Shown here piece by piece: positions 14,432 through 24,800 of a stretch of 64,000 nt of DNA. The notes under the pieces were generated by a model. That model ran no database searches. It was not told where the DNA came from and was given only the letters and a program-made list of their open reading frames with translations. Both the position numbers and the translations under genes were made by a program. The stretch lies in contig CM030859.1 of NCBI GenBank assembly GCA_018105865.1, forward strand, positions 5,755,943 through 5,819,942, read 5' to 3'. Source of the DNA: Metaphire vulgaris. Taxonomy: Eukaryota; Annelida; Clitellata; Crassiclitellata; Megascolecidae. Each line of letters opens with the position of its first letter. Position 1 is the first letter of the stretch.

Positions 14432-15170
14432 GTGAAACATCCAACCCATATACACTTGAATATAAGGATTTTCAATAATCTTGGGGCGTACTTGCTCAAC
14501 GATTTACATTCAAAACGCTTGACATTCGCTATCGTAGACAGAAACGTCAGCAAGAAGTACAGATATATAGTTATTGCCTTTTTTCGTGAGGAGCTGTCTT
14601 TGCCGGATGATTCTGGCGATGCCTCAGAAGATGCTATGCCTCGTATTGACTATCGGGAAAGTGCCGAGCTGATGCTGATATTTCTGGGAAAAGAACCACC
14701 TCGTGGTGTGCACTGGCTAAAGTCTGGAGCATTTCATCATACCCGGTTGATGGCAACCATCCTATACAGTGTTAATATGCATGCATTCGGCGAACAGCTG
14801 AATTACAACCAAGATAAAATGGACAAGTTGCGTCGCGTTTGCCTTTTTGATGCACTTTTTTATGTGATAGCTTAGTTGTCAGCACATTCAGCTGCCGATG
14901 CATCAGTAAATGATTTTCAGTTATTGAATGATCTTATGTGGCATAAAAGTTATGACCCAGAAGTGGCACAGGCTGCTATGACAGCGCTTAACAGGCATTT
15001 TGTGGTACCTCACTGAAGAGATCGCACTGTTTGTGCTTTTTCTCAACGCTTTTGTCAGATTCCAACAAGAACCGAGTTATTCGTCGATTCCTGAGTCATG
15101 AAGAAGACGATAATTCCCAATGTCTTCGAAAAGTCATCCCAATTTTTCCACAATTGTCAACCTCTTCACT
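14432..15170 (+). pseudogene. transposase-like protein of the FDTTASNTG family, fragment
   Basis: A 147-codon frame contains IDYRESAELMLIFLGKEPPR, GVHWLKSGAFHHTRLMA and LRRVCLFDALFYVIA. After a stop the same frame continues LSAHSAADASVNDFQLLNDL and ALNRHFVVPH. A minus-strand relative at 29700-31050 has the matching DFKEFAQLTLMILG, FRAPGAYHKS and CFDTTAS segments. I know this family only as an uncharacterised, transposon-borne invertebrate protein. I infer transposase from its repeat and terminal structure, not from a recognised catalytic triad. Confidence 0.6.
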
Positions 15171-15176
15171 AACACA

Positions 15177-16199
15177 ACTTTGATTGGCACTAAATCTTGG
15201 CTGCTTTTCAGGCTTTTGCACTTAGACAGCAGTTAGATGCACTTGCCGCCAGAACCAATGGGTGACTGATGCAGCGCATAATGAAGCTGCCATGTTTGTT
15301 CACAAATTGCAAGGTCGTTAATGACATGGCTGAGAGGGCAGTCAAGCTGATCACAAACTTTGCTGGAACAATAATTGCAAAGGGCAAAACAAACAATACT
15401 TGTTGCAGACTGTAGAAAATCACAGACGTGAAACATCAAATTTCAAGAAGAGCACTTTGCGTGATGCTCTGAAATGATGTTAAGCTTACTATGGTGCTGT
15501 CTGTTGTTCATAGTGGGTGTAAGCAATTTTATTCTACAAACTGTAGACACTCATTATCTATTTTAGACCTGTTATATAATATTCACAATTGGCTACAATT
15601 ATGATTCGGATAATGGCAAAATTTTTACATTTTCCAACTTTTAATTTGCCTGGTGGCAAGGCTTAACCACATTATAAACACAAAATATTTTGTTATTCTG
15701 TTTGATAGTCTTCAAAATAACGGGAAAAATACCGGGGAGCGAAACTTTTTTACTTTTATTTTTTTGGAGCACCCTAATATATATCATATATCATATATCT
15801 TCTGACAGGTAGTACAGATGAAGTATTGAATGGCATGATTTTATGCCGGTCTGAACCACCCACCATCATATGCAGTTCTTAACTTAATTAAGGGTGTTGG
15901 TGTTATATTGTTTTCTGTAGTGCCATTTTTATTTACAAGTCATTTAGTAAGGACTTCAATGATGGGATTCAATAATATTTTTTTAATGCCCAAAATGTGG
16001 GGCCCAATTGTCTATATAGCTCATGCTCGGAACTTGAAACAAGCTGAGGCATGTTTGTATGGAACATTAAGAATTGCCAGTTGACTATAGATTAGAATAT
16101 ACGATTGCGGGATTATTGCGCAGCTAATTATTGTAGTTGCCAAAAGAATGGTTGCTCATCTTTTCAGCATCTTTTCTGGACAACTCATAAACAAGATAT
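15177..16199. other. no recognisable gene
   Basis: AT-rich. It includes the right part and terminus of the transposon ending at 15776 and short TATATCA repeats at 15777-15800. Nothing else was recognised. Confidence 0.4.
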
Positions 16200-17137
16200 C
16201 TGTTTTGCAATTTATAAAATTATTGATCCGTGAGATGCCTAGAGCCAGTTCGTCTCGGCGGTATTCGAGACATCGAAAGAGGGCGACTCCGGAGGTCAAT
16301 GGCTCCCCGTGGAGACATGCCTCGATTCTAGGGACCGGAAGAAACTGGCTTAGGATCCCTGGAAGAGATGAGTCGGTGTTGTTTTAAATGATTTAAATTT
16401 TTTTATATTCAACGAAAGACCAATTTTGCTAACCTCGTCAGATAAGAATCCGACGTCGCGTGCTGCATCTGGAATTCGACCTCCGATGGTGAGATCGTCT
16501 AAGAATCTTAAAGGTAGTTCTGAAGAGAGATTTTCTAGTAACGGCTGGATGGTCATGCAGAACAGGAAAGGTCCCAAAGGATCTCCTTGCTGGGCACCTG
16601 TCTGCGACCGTAAAGTGAATTGGCCGAATTTGAGCGATGATGCTTTGGCGTATAGGCAGCGTGACAGTACGAATAAGATTGATGGCGTGGCAGATAGGAC
16701 AGCCCTTAGCATCGCCGACCGACTGAGGCTGTTGAAAGCGTTTGAGAAGTTTAGCTTCACTAGCACAGAATCCGACCCCAAGGCGTCTAGGAAGCGTCTG
16801 GCTAAGTGGACGGCTGCTTCACATCCGCCTGGAGCGCCGATGCCGAGCTGAAGAGGAGCTAGCCGATCAGCCACTTGAGAAATCGCGAATGAACTCGCAC
16901 ATTTTGAGGCCAGACGTCGCCAGTAGTATGGCGATAGTATCTAATGGCGATTGGCCGCAGGCCGCCGGTTTTCTTTCTTAAAGCCAACAGATTGCCTCCG
17001 AAGGGCACAGGACAATCTTCGGGACAATCTCCCCGTAGCAATATATCGATAAAATTCGTGAAAGATGAGTGTAGGGGACACTATCACTGTGATTGACCAG
17101 ATCCAGTAGGCCTATATGTTGGGAGCTTATGTCGTCC
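16200..17137 (-). pseudogene. non-LTR retrotransposon RT, second copy (C-terminal piece)
   Basis: The minus frame 16874-16350 reads GIGAPGGCEAAVHLARRF, VKLNFSNAFNSL (motif A with Asp changed to Asn), GAQQGDPLGPFLF (motif B) and LRFLDDLTIGG (motif C, FLDD). Upstream, after frameshifts, come LFGGNLLALRKKTGGLRPIA-like residues and PDDISSQHIGLLDLV near 17130. It is the same family as 3829-6036. Its N-terminal part lies at 19710-20110 beyond an inserted transposon. Confidence 0.85.
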
Positions 17138-17514
17138 GGCCTTCCGGTGACCGGAAGATTCGGTACCGGAAGATTCGGGACGGAACATTCGGGACGGAAC
17201 ATTCGGTACCGGAAAATTCGGTACCGGTCATGGAAGATTCGGTACTGGAACATTGGGTAGGGGAAGCCCGCTGGGGCTCATGCCACCTTATTGCCCCCTG
17301 TGGGGTGGGCGGATAAGACCGTTCTGTCAGTCAACACAGGAATCGTTCAAGACGGGCAGGGGAAACGCGGGGGAAGGGAATAACCAAGAACTACGCTATT
17401 AATCGCACGGCGGGTGGAAGAGGCGGTCCGGGAGCCGCGCGGCAGACACTATGTTAATTCCACCACGGCACCAGTGGAATCGACTTCGAAGGTTGTGTGC
17501 AGGTGCAGGTGTGT

Positions 17515-17541
17515 CCTGTGTGTGTGTGTGTGTGTGTGTGT
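17515..17541. repeat. (TG)n microsatellite
   Basis: A simple TG run. Nearby, CGCAACATCGGTACAGGGCATG occurs twice (about 17596 and 17797), a short duplication inside the transposon. Confidence 0.9.
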
Positions 17542-18086
17542 TGCCGACGCTTTCGTTTTCATCTTATTTGTCGTTCTCGTTCCTCGTGTTTCTCGCAACA
17601 TCGGTACAGGGCATGCAACCCTCTTATTGAATGCTGGACCCCTCATGGAAATAGAATCTGAGCTTGAATTGTGACAACTGATCGACGCTTTCGTGTTCCT
17701 CTTATTTTACTATTTGAGAAATATTAACTTTGTATATAGGATTTTAGTTATAAGTTTGCAGAGAGCCAAAGAAGTCACGCGCGGGCACTGGGCACCGCAA
17801 CATCGGTACAGGGCATGTAAACAACCCCATTTCCAAATATGTAGTTTAATGTCTATGTATGCAATGCATTCATTTAAAAGTAAGTTCAAATACAATGAGC
17901 AAATTCAGTGTACATGAAACGTTGAAAAATTAATACTAAAAGTCTACACGATAAGTTGCAAAGGTTCAGATGATATAGCTTAAAAGCAACTTCAAAGTTG
18001 TCGAATATCTTTGCGTCATTTACTATAGGGCCTATAAGGTACAGTTACATAGTGTTATTTCATATTTTGACGCTGTGCTATAAATC

Positions 18087-18088
<2 letters not shown>

Positions 18089-18123
<35 letters not shown>
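18089..18123. repeat. (AAT)n microsatellite
   Basis: A simple AAT run directly abutting the MetAP2 fragment. Confidence 0.95.
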
Positions 18124-18262
18124 CATACCAATAATCGACCTGTTGCCTGATGGAAGTCCGGTTGGAGCAATAGGAGCATGACGTAATAAGCAACATGGCT
18201 AAAGATAATCAGGCAGAGCTCGCGATCGAGTTCAGAACGACACGTACAAGGAGATTGGTCAT
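18124..18262 (+). pseudogene. METAP2: second MetAP2-derived fragment
   Basis: The nucleotide sequence matches 6417-6575 of the MetAP2 retrocopy with small deletions. Both contain CATACCAAT-ATCGACCTGTT, CAACATGGCTAAAGATA and GAGTTCAGAACGACACGTAC. In the intact gene this encodes PIIDLLPDG to VQNDTYKE, just before the catalytic domain. The fragment is stop-ridden, sits inside the GGTACC transposon and begins right after an AAT run. Confidence 0.85.
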
Positions 18263-18414
18263 CGAATTGATGGCATCATCATCGAATGATAGCCAATATT
18301 TTTCAGTCATTATAATTATTACTTTCCATATTTCAGTTTTAACCTGGTTCATAGAGAGAGTGAGAGAGACCCGCGTAGGCAGACATCAATAAACAGACAC
18401 TTGTAAAATTATTA

Positions 18415-18420
<6 letters not shown>

Positions 18421-18464
<44 letters not shown>

Positions 18465-19160
18465 CCAATAATTCATCATCATCATCATCATCATCATCAA
18501 CAACTGATTATGGTGGCATATCGTACAAGTACTACTAACTACAACTAAAAAAACCAGTTTATTACAACAATCAATGAACAGTTACGAACAAAGAGAGCAG
18601 TTTTAAGTTCTCGTTTGAATGCTTCTATTGTCTTTGCCATAGTTGTTGATGGTGGCAGGCTATTCCAAACTTTGGCAGCCGCTACCGGAAACATGCGGTC
18701 ACCAATGGTAACGTGGCGTGTAGACGGAACAAAGAGAGTAAGACTGGACGCAGATCGCAATCGTTGACGAGAGTTGATGTCAGAAGTCTTGCAGAAACCA
18801 GCCGACAGATACGATGGCGCCAGACCATGAAGACACCGATAAGCAAGGATCGCCAATATGTATTCAATCCGCTGTGGAATACGAAGCCAGTGAAGTTCAT
18901 AAAGAAGCGGTGTCACATGATCTGATCTTCTGGCTTGATAGACAAGACGTGCTGCTGTATTGAGGACAGCCTGAAGTCTGTCAGTAAGTTGCCTTGGTAG
19001 CCCAGCCAAGAGCACATTACAATAGTCCAGGCGTGGCATAACCAGCGACACCACTAAACTCTTTACAACAGAAGGTGGTATTGAGTTCTGAATGCTTCTA
19101 ATTCTTCTCAGGATTGAGAAGCAGCAGGATGCCATTTTCTGAACATGTGTTGTCATGGAG
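18421..19160 (-). pseudogene. L2/CR1-like LINE, C-terminal part
   Basis: A 203-codon minus frame (19156-18545) reads SLVMPRLDYCNVLLAGLPRQ, AARLVYQARRSDHVTPLLYE, LHWLRIPQRIEYILA and KVWNSLPPSTTMAKTIEAFK. This is the standard post-RT region of jockey-superfamily LINEs. The tail is (ATG)n/(ATT)n at 18421-18500. It is uninterrupted over about 200 codons, so younger than most copies here. Nested in the GGTACC transposon. Confidence 0.9.
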
Positions 19161-19709
19161 ATGTTAGCCTATTGGGCAGTGTTTAGTCTAGATTCCTGAA
19201 CTCTAGGGGAACTAACAAAGCCGGGGGAATCAGCTAAGGGCTGCTGTTAGTTGATGTAGTGTGCCAAAATTTCTGGGAGAATTTGAAATTTCCAGGGTGA
19301 ATAGGTCAATTTTCCTCCGGAAACAGCCTAGATTAAACCCTGCTATGCTTTACATGTAAAATGTACTAGCGCAGCATATCTATCTATTCTATGGCCTTTT
19401 TGTAAGGTCGCATTAAACAGCTCAAGTTCCCTGCACGTATTGCGAGTTGAAACATCTGTTTGCATCTATTAAATCGGCGGGGGGAGCAAAAGCGCGCCTG
19501 AGCGCTGGGTGTCCGCTAATGACGCGCGACAGTTAGGCCTAAAGCGGACAAATATCAGCAGCAGGTGAGGCGTCATCTTATCTGTATGTCGGTACCGAAT
19601 TATCCGGTACCGAATCTTCCGGTACCGAATCTTCCACAAGTAAAGTTTTAGTACGGACTTTTCCGGTACCGAATGTTCCGGTACCGATTGTTCCGGGAAC
19701 CGGCCTTTC

Positions 19710-20110
19710 ACTGGAACCAAAGGGGAGGATCTGATCTCTTTCAGAATTTCCGACGCCGTTACCTGGAGTGGCTGCACATCGATATCAGGAGAAGGTATGC
19801 GGTCGTTGTCAGGCGATTCGGGATGCTTCGAGCAAAGTTCTTCTACGAGGTTGGCGTCGGCATTTACTAAACTGTCGTCAGAACAGAGGACGCGCAGTGC
19901 TGCTCGAACGTTCGTTCCCGTCTTCCAATTTCGAACAAACTGTTCTCAGCCAATGTGAGGACGTTGATGACTAAGATTTTTCTGGCACTGGCGCGTTATG
20001 ATCACCGAAGGTTGAGTAACATCTTCAGGTAGCGCATCCTGATAGGCAGTGACTCTTTTCTTGATTATCGTTGTTAGGCCGTTCCGTTTACCCCATCTGG
20101 AAGGAGTGTA
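19710..20110 (-). pseudogene. non-LTR retrotransposon, N-terminal piece of second copy
   Basis: The minus strand encodes IIKKRVTAYQDALPEDVTQ, then AALRVLCSDDSLVNADANLV, EELCSKHPESPDNDRIPSPD and VTASEILKEIRSS. These are the residues preceding the RT domain in this family. The reading continues into 17137 once the transposon at 17146-19701 is removed. Confidence 0.75.
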
Positions 20111-21120
20111 CAGTAGCCCATATTTATTAGAACGATCCAGTTTTCTCTGCGGAAAAAACTGGACCTGTTTTGTATTCCTAAATTAATTATCGAAATGCAG
20201 TAGACCATGATTCAATATGTTAATTTTTGTATTTTGTATGTTTTAGGGTGTTTCTGTTGATACCATATGTCACATTCTGCGAAGCATACCATCAATGCGT
20301 ATGTTAGCTACTAACAAAACTCTAATCATTCTATGCAATTTGGAACTAAAGTATCCAAATGCTATTGTAGTATCCATTGTAAGTATGACTTAATTTTGCG
20401 TGCCATAAAAGTTATTATATACCTTCATAATTGCTCTGATACTGAATTGCTGTATAAGAGTTTTTTCTTGCTAGCATACATGCTTTCATGAGTATCGCGT
20501 GGATATCATATACTGTAATTGTGCTCCTTTAGAATTTAAATTAGCTAGTATTTTACTGCTATCTGCAAATCTATATATCACAAAATATATAAACTAGCTA
20601 TCTTCAGACCAAAATTAATATATTTGCTATTCCACAAGCATTTGACTTAATCATTATCCAGACTTTTTGGTGCCTTGAACTTTCAACATGACTAGTGCCA
20701 GTGATGTTGGTTTAAACATTTAAATTGAAAATATTTAATGCAGTTGTTATTTTTTTAAATTTAAAGAGCGCGCAATTTTAAATATTTAAAAATTGTATGT
20801 AGTCTGTTTTACTGCACTGGTGCAGTAAAACAATGAGCAATGAATTTATAAGTAACTTGGTAGCTTTCATATCTAAAGATTATCAGCAGCTAAAAACATA
20901 AAATTAGAACACTAGCGCAGTCTACCGGTGACTTTAAATGACATTTAAATGCTACCCACTGATGAGCGTTCAGAGCGTATGAGGTAGGTAATTAAAAGTA
21001 AATAAAGTAAATAAAAGTAAACAAGTTATTATTTTTTATTTCGAAAATTCGATAAATTTCTGAAACATTAAGAACAATGTAATTAGAAATTTAACGCAAC
21101 AAAAATTAAATGAAAATAAA
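20111..21120. other. AT-rich gene-free stretch with one perfect hairpin
   Basis: No frame is worth calling. GTTTTACTGCAC-TG-GTGCAGTAAAAC at 20806-20831 has perfect 12-bp arms and a 2-bp centre, possibly fused transposon ends. Confidence 0.6.
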
Positions 21121-21124
21121 CACC

Positions 21125-21245
21125 TACAGTCTATAATCTAATCTTATCTTGAGACTTTTATAGTGTAACTTCATACTGCACAGAAACAGCTGATGGCACA
21201 ACAAATCAAACTCATTAAAGAATCAGGTCAAATCTAGGATATCCG
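21125..21245 (-). mobile_element. CR1-like LINE 3' end
   Basis: The complement matches 11335-11455 (CCGGATA, then TTGACCTG, CTGTGCAGTATGAAG, GATTA tail). Same family as 10575-11456, but only the 3' UTR. Confidence 0.75.
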
Positions 21246-21269
21246 GCTAGACAACCAGATGACAGTCTA

Positions 21270-21600
21270 TGGTGGGCAAGCCAGGTAAAAAAGATGGCCT
21301 TTTTATCTGCGACACCTGTGGCATGAGCGGTTGGGCCGACTACTTGAACAAAGAGATCTGCTGAAAGTGCCGGAAGATCTCGGCTCGTGAGAAAACCGTT
21401 GAGGAGCAGAGGAAGAGAAAGGCAAAGGTGGAGCATATCCTCCAGAAGATACCGGAAGAAGCAAAACAGGAGGAACTGGAACCGACAAAATCATACGCGG
21501 AAAAGGTAAGAAAATAAGATGCCTGAAGAAGTAAGACCATCATGGTGAAGCAGCCAGCTGCACCAAAGAAGGATGGGCCACAGCAAAAACGATAAAAGAT
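21270..21600 (+). pseudogene. C4 zinc-finger ORF fragment, probably retroelement ORF1
   Basis: The frame begins near 21270 with KKDGLFICDTCGMSGWADYL, then a stop and KCRKISAREKTVEEQRKRK. It gives a CxxC...CxxC finger followed by a lysine/glutamate-rich, probably coiled stretch to about 21510. The layout resembles accessory ORFs of non-LTR elements. I cannot assign it further. Confidence 0.4.
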
Positions 21601-21864
21601 GTGGGCGAGGCCGAAAAAGCCGTCAACCAGAAAAAGAACAAAGATGAATACAGGTCGTCATCGTTGGAGACTTAAACGCAGGGAATATATGCATGAAGGT
21701 AGGCATGAACCTACAGTAGTCTAGCAGACTAAAAAATCAGTATATGACCATCTCGCGTTCTGGCGCAAGAATCTAAGACAGGGAGAATTGGTAGAAGAAG
21801 AAACCGGAAGGTACAGGCGTGTTTTGTAGATGGGACTTAACTTGAAATGGCTTTCACACATGCA

Positions 21865-21965
21865 GTAATGCCACTAGGAGCACTAACGGGTCTTGAACCC
21901 GCTCCGTCAGCCTGACGCTCCAGCACGTAACCCACTCTGCCATCTTCCGCCCCCAGATAAAAGAC
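21865..21965 (-). mobile_element. tRNA-derived SINE candidate
   Basis: The complement reads GATGGCAGAGTGGGTTACG (A-box like, TGGCAGAGTGG), then GCGGGTTCAAGACCCG (B-box like), about 30 bp apart as in RNA polymerase III promoters. No complete cloverleaf acceptor stem is visible, so I prefer a SINE to a tRNA gene. The 3' boundary is not determined. Confidence 0.6.
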
Positions 21966-22374
21966 AACTTGTACGCTTGCTAAAAGTTATTTAACAGGTC
22001 TTTTATCCCAATTTAATTTAAAATCCCATCAAATGTTTCTTAATATGCTTTATTTTCAGATTGGGTTACTGGGTGATTTTAAAAACCACTGATTGCGATT
22101 CATGAAGCGCTTTTGTTAGGCAACATGCAAAAATTATATTTTTGTTTTTGTGGCAAGAAAAAATTTACAGTTATTATTTGTACCATTTTTGTTTGGTATC
22201 CGAGAGTAATCCTGGTAGGTAAGCCAGTTTTCTTGTCGTTGCTGTATTCTTAATTGCCATTTGCGATTCAGTGATTTTTTATTGGTCATGAAATAGGCCA
22301 TTGCATGTGACGCTAGGCACGAGAGGGTGGGCTATTGTAGCGAACTTACAAATGAATTAGGGGAAGAATTGGAG

Positions 22375-22425
<51 letters not shown>
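22375..22425. repeat. (GA)n microsatellite
   Basis: About 45 bp of GA repeats. Confidence 0.95.
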
Positions 22426-22426
<1 letters not shown>

Positions 22427-23103
22427 CTTCGCAATTTAAAATAGGTCCCTACCCGGTCTGGTGTAGATTACTTGTGAGATAAACAACTCAAATAAATGTA
22501 ATCTTATTACTTCATATCCTCCTGAGACATTTTGTCCACAGTAGTGGACATTGGTTTCTCTGGTGTAAAAAGTTTCTAATTATATTTGTTAATTTGGAAC
22601 CTGTTGTCCACAGCTGTGGACATATTTCTCTAGACATTTAGCGCATACAATTTTTAGATCTATGTTTTCAATTCAGGTTATTAGATATGCCGAACGTGGT
22701 TGTTGACAAGTAGCAGGAAACACCAGAATTTGCTGATAAATCTCTCTTATTACTATAAAAATTAGTGTTTACTTACAGTTACTGTTTATTTATAGAGCGA
22801 AATACGCTTTAAAACCAGTACTGGCATCTAAATTTTTACGGCCGTTTTTGCTAATGTCCACAGCTGTGGACATTCGATCTCAATGACATAATGCAGAATA
22901 TGTTTACTATGGACATTGCCAGTAACACTTCAGATTGCTATCTTCTAGGCTAGCGTAAATACGGAATAATTTTCAAATATGACATTATGATAAATATATG
23001 TCAGATTAATGAAGACAAGTGATAACTATTATGGGTTTAAAGTATTAATCTCTGTTATTTATTAATTTTGACAGTGGGAGTCACACAGGCAGTTGAGGAA
23101 GTT

Positions 23104-23318
23104 GGTTCTTTCCCGTTATCCGGACCCCACTAGAGGGATGGTGTAGTTGACTAGAGAGGCGTTAGAGTTATGTTTATGGTTAGGGTTAGGTCAGGGTTAG
23201 GTTAGGGCCAGGGTTAGGTTAGGGTCAGGGTTAGGTTAGGGTCAAGGCTAGGTTAGGGTCAGGTTCCCGACCGAAAAGCCATTGCACTTCACTGGAGTTC
23301 GGATAACGGGAAAGTACC
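23104..23318. mobile_element. 215-bp MITE with telomere-like core
   Basis: Ends GGTTCTTTCCCGTTATCCG and, complemented, GGTACTTTCCCGTTATCCG. Perfect 8-bp duplication AGGAAGTT at 23096-23103 and 23319-23326. Its core (about 23170-23265) is built of GGTTAGGGT/GGTCAGGGTTA units resembling telomere repeat. It is inserted in the piggyBac relic. GG ends with 8-bp duplication suggest a Merlin-like origin, which is inference. Confidence 0.9.
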
Positions 23319-23399
23319 AGGAAGTTCTTAACCGCCACGATTGCACTGATCGAATATCTGCTGATTAAGCACATTTATGTGTTGGGAACAATAATGATA

Positions 23400-23778
23400 A
23401 ACCGTATTGGTGAAGCTTCAATGGCAATTGCCGATGATAAGTCTCTTTCAAAGAAGGCTCGTGGTTTTAGTGACATTGTTATTCGATCAGACAAGTCAAT
23501 TGCAGTTGTCAAATGATTTGATAACTAGCCAGATTTGATGGCATCTGCAGCATTTTTGATGTCTCCCAAAACAATAGTCAAAAGGTGGAGTAAGGGCAAA
23601 AATTATATGTAATGTAATGTAACAAAATCAACATTACATGTCCAGCAATATTAAAAGAATATAACCAGAACATGGGAGTTGTGGATCTTGTCAACAGGAT
23701 GATTGCACTGTATCGTATCAAAGCTCAAACCAAGAGATGGACTGCACAAACTATATTGTGCATGTTTGATTTAGAATA
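23400..23778 (+). pseudogene. piggyBac transposase C-terminal relic
   Basis: The frames give KKARGFSDIVIRSDKSIAVV, K-stop-FDN (a Trp lost to TGA in the expected W-DN motif), PKTIVKRWSKGKN and then, from 23639, CPAILKEYNQNMGVVDLVNR followed by MIALYRIKAQTKRW and TILCMFDLE. The NMGxVDLxxxxxxxYRI block is diagnostic of the DDE transposase domain of piggyBac/PGBD proteins. The N-terminal half is missing or replaced by the MITE. Confidence 0.85.
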
Positions 23779-24554
23779 ATAATTTCAAATGCTTGGCTAC
23801 AATATCGTCAATGTATGGTTCAGTCAGGAGCTCGTAGCAAGGGCATTCTACAGTATCTTGATTTCAGGATGACTGTCTGAGTCATGCATAGGCCTCTTCC
23901 ACAACCATCTGAATTTGCACAAGTGGAGTCAAGCACCTCCCAAAAATGGTTGAGCAGAAAATGGTTCCAGATGCAGCACCAATGGCTGCACCTGGAAAAA
24001 CTAGAATCCAGTGACTGGCTGTAAGATGTTCTATGTGTCACTGTGGGACGAGACTGTTTTATTACCATTCTAACATATGTTGACAAATTTTAAACTGGTT
24101 AGTGCATTTTAAAATGACAAACAACTCAATGACATGAACCTATTGTAAAATTTCACATTGTTTTATATTTTTACTATATTTTACAGAAATTTTCTTGTAT
24201 GTCCACTACTGAGGACATGAATTAGTTCGGACCTGTAGTCCACTAGTGTGGACATTCAAAATTCACCAAATTTTCATCCCAAATTTTAAAACTCTTGATG
24301 CAGTTGTTTATTATGACCCAAATGTTAAGTATGTTTTGAATATTAAAGAAATTTGTGCGATATCAAAGTGTCGGGTCTCAGGAGGATATAATCAACGTTA
24401 AATAATTAATCAACAATATTTTACATATTCAGTAGCTAGTAGTTCTTTTCACAGTTTAATAATTGAGTCAAGAACAATCGTCAATCGGAATTCAAATAAC
24501 TTCACGTCTAACAGCATTAAATCCAACACGTATCGCTAATCGTGATACTAACTA

Positions 24555-24800
24555 ATGCAACATCGCCGAACGGCGATTTAACAGTCTGAACACAGACTGG
24601 CCGGGCCAAGCCGAGCAATGCAGTCGCCGAACGGCGAAGAGCCTCAGCCTAAGCTGAGTGTCGGACTAGCCGATCAAGTTAACAGTCTAATCGCAGACTG
24701 GAGCTCTATACAGAACTGATTAACATGCCGACTGGTTTAATTCGTTTATTTATAGACGCATCCGTATCAAAGACGATGAGCGTCTGAACATGCCGACTGC
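24555..24800. repeat. hairpin-rich stretch
   Basis: Six short inverted repeats lie close together: TCGCCG-AA-CGGCGA twice, AGTCTG-AACA-CAGACT, CTCAGC-CTAA-GCTGAG, AGTCT-AATCGC-AGACT, and AGACGC paired with GCGTCT across about 20 bases. A TATATAGG follows at about 24815. It resembles a regulatory or LTR-like region, but no second LTR was found. Confidence 0.55.

Larger units (their letters stand above)
13400..15776 (+). mobile_element. DNA transposon with TAGG(G)TGCTCC termini
   Basis: Left end TAGGTGCTCCA; the right end (15766-15776) is the complement of TAGGGTGCTCC. It lies in a TA-rich target, so the target duplication cannot be read reliably. It contains the transposase relic at 14432-15010 and a nested RTE 3' fragment (13840-14295). 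The element at 29171-31312 has related termini and the same protein family. Confidence 0.7.
17146..19701. mobile_element. 2.56-kb transposon with GGTACC subterminal arrays
   Basis: Left end GGTGACCGGAAGATTCGGTA. The complement of the right end is GGTTCCCGGAACAATCGGTA. Behind each end lies an array of CGGTACCGGAAnATT units (17151-17262 and about 19588-19690) in opposite orientation. Target duplication: GGCCTTCC (17138-17145) and GGCCTTTC (19702-19709). Removing the element rejoins the RT protein at K-G-PDD. GG termini with 8-bp duplication are seen in Merlin-like elements, but no transposase is visible and the superfamily is unresolved. Inside are a (TG)n run, a MetAP2 fragment and a LINE. Confidence 0.85.
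22514..24389 (+). mobile_element. piggyBac-like transposon relic
   Basis: Termini ATATCCTCCTGAGAC at 22514-22528 and its complement at 24375-24389. Subterminal palindromes of the type TGTCCACnGnnGTGGACA occur at 22533, 22605 and 22855 on the left and 24200 and 24237 on the right. The transposase relic (23400-23778) is piggyBac type. The canonical TTAA target duplication is not recognisable, so outer ends may have decayed. Confidence 0.75.

Noticed and set aside
17146..19701. Calling the GGTACC transposon a hAT element
   Set aside because: The 8-bp duplication would fit, but the ends start GG rather than CA/TA and no hAT transposase segment was found.
21890..21965. tRNA gene on the minus strand
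   Set aside because: A- and B-box-like blocks are present, but no acceptor stem pairs. A tRNA-derived SINE fits better.
23170..23265. Chromosome end or telomere fusion
   Set aside because: The TTAGGG-like units are confined within a MITE bounded by an 8-bp target duplication.
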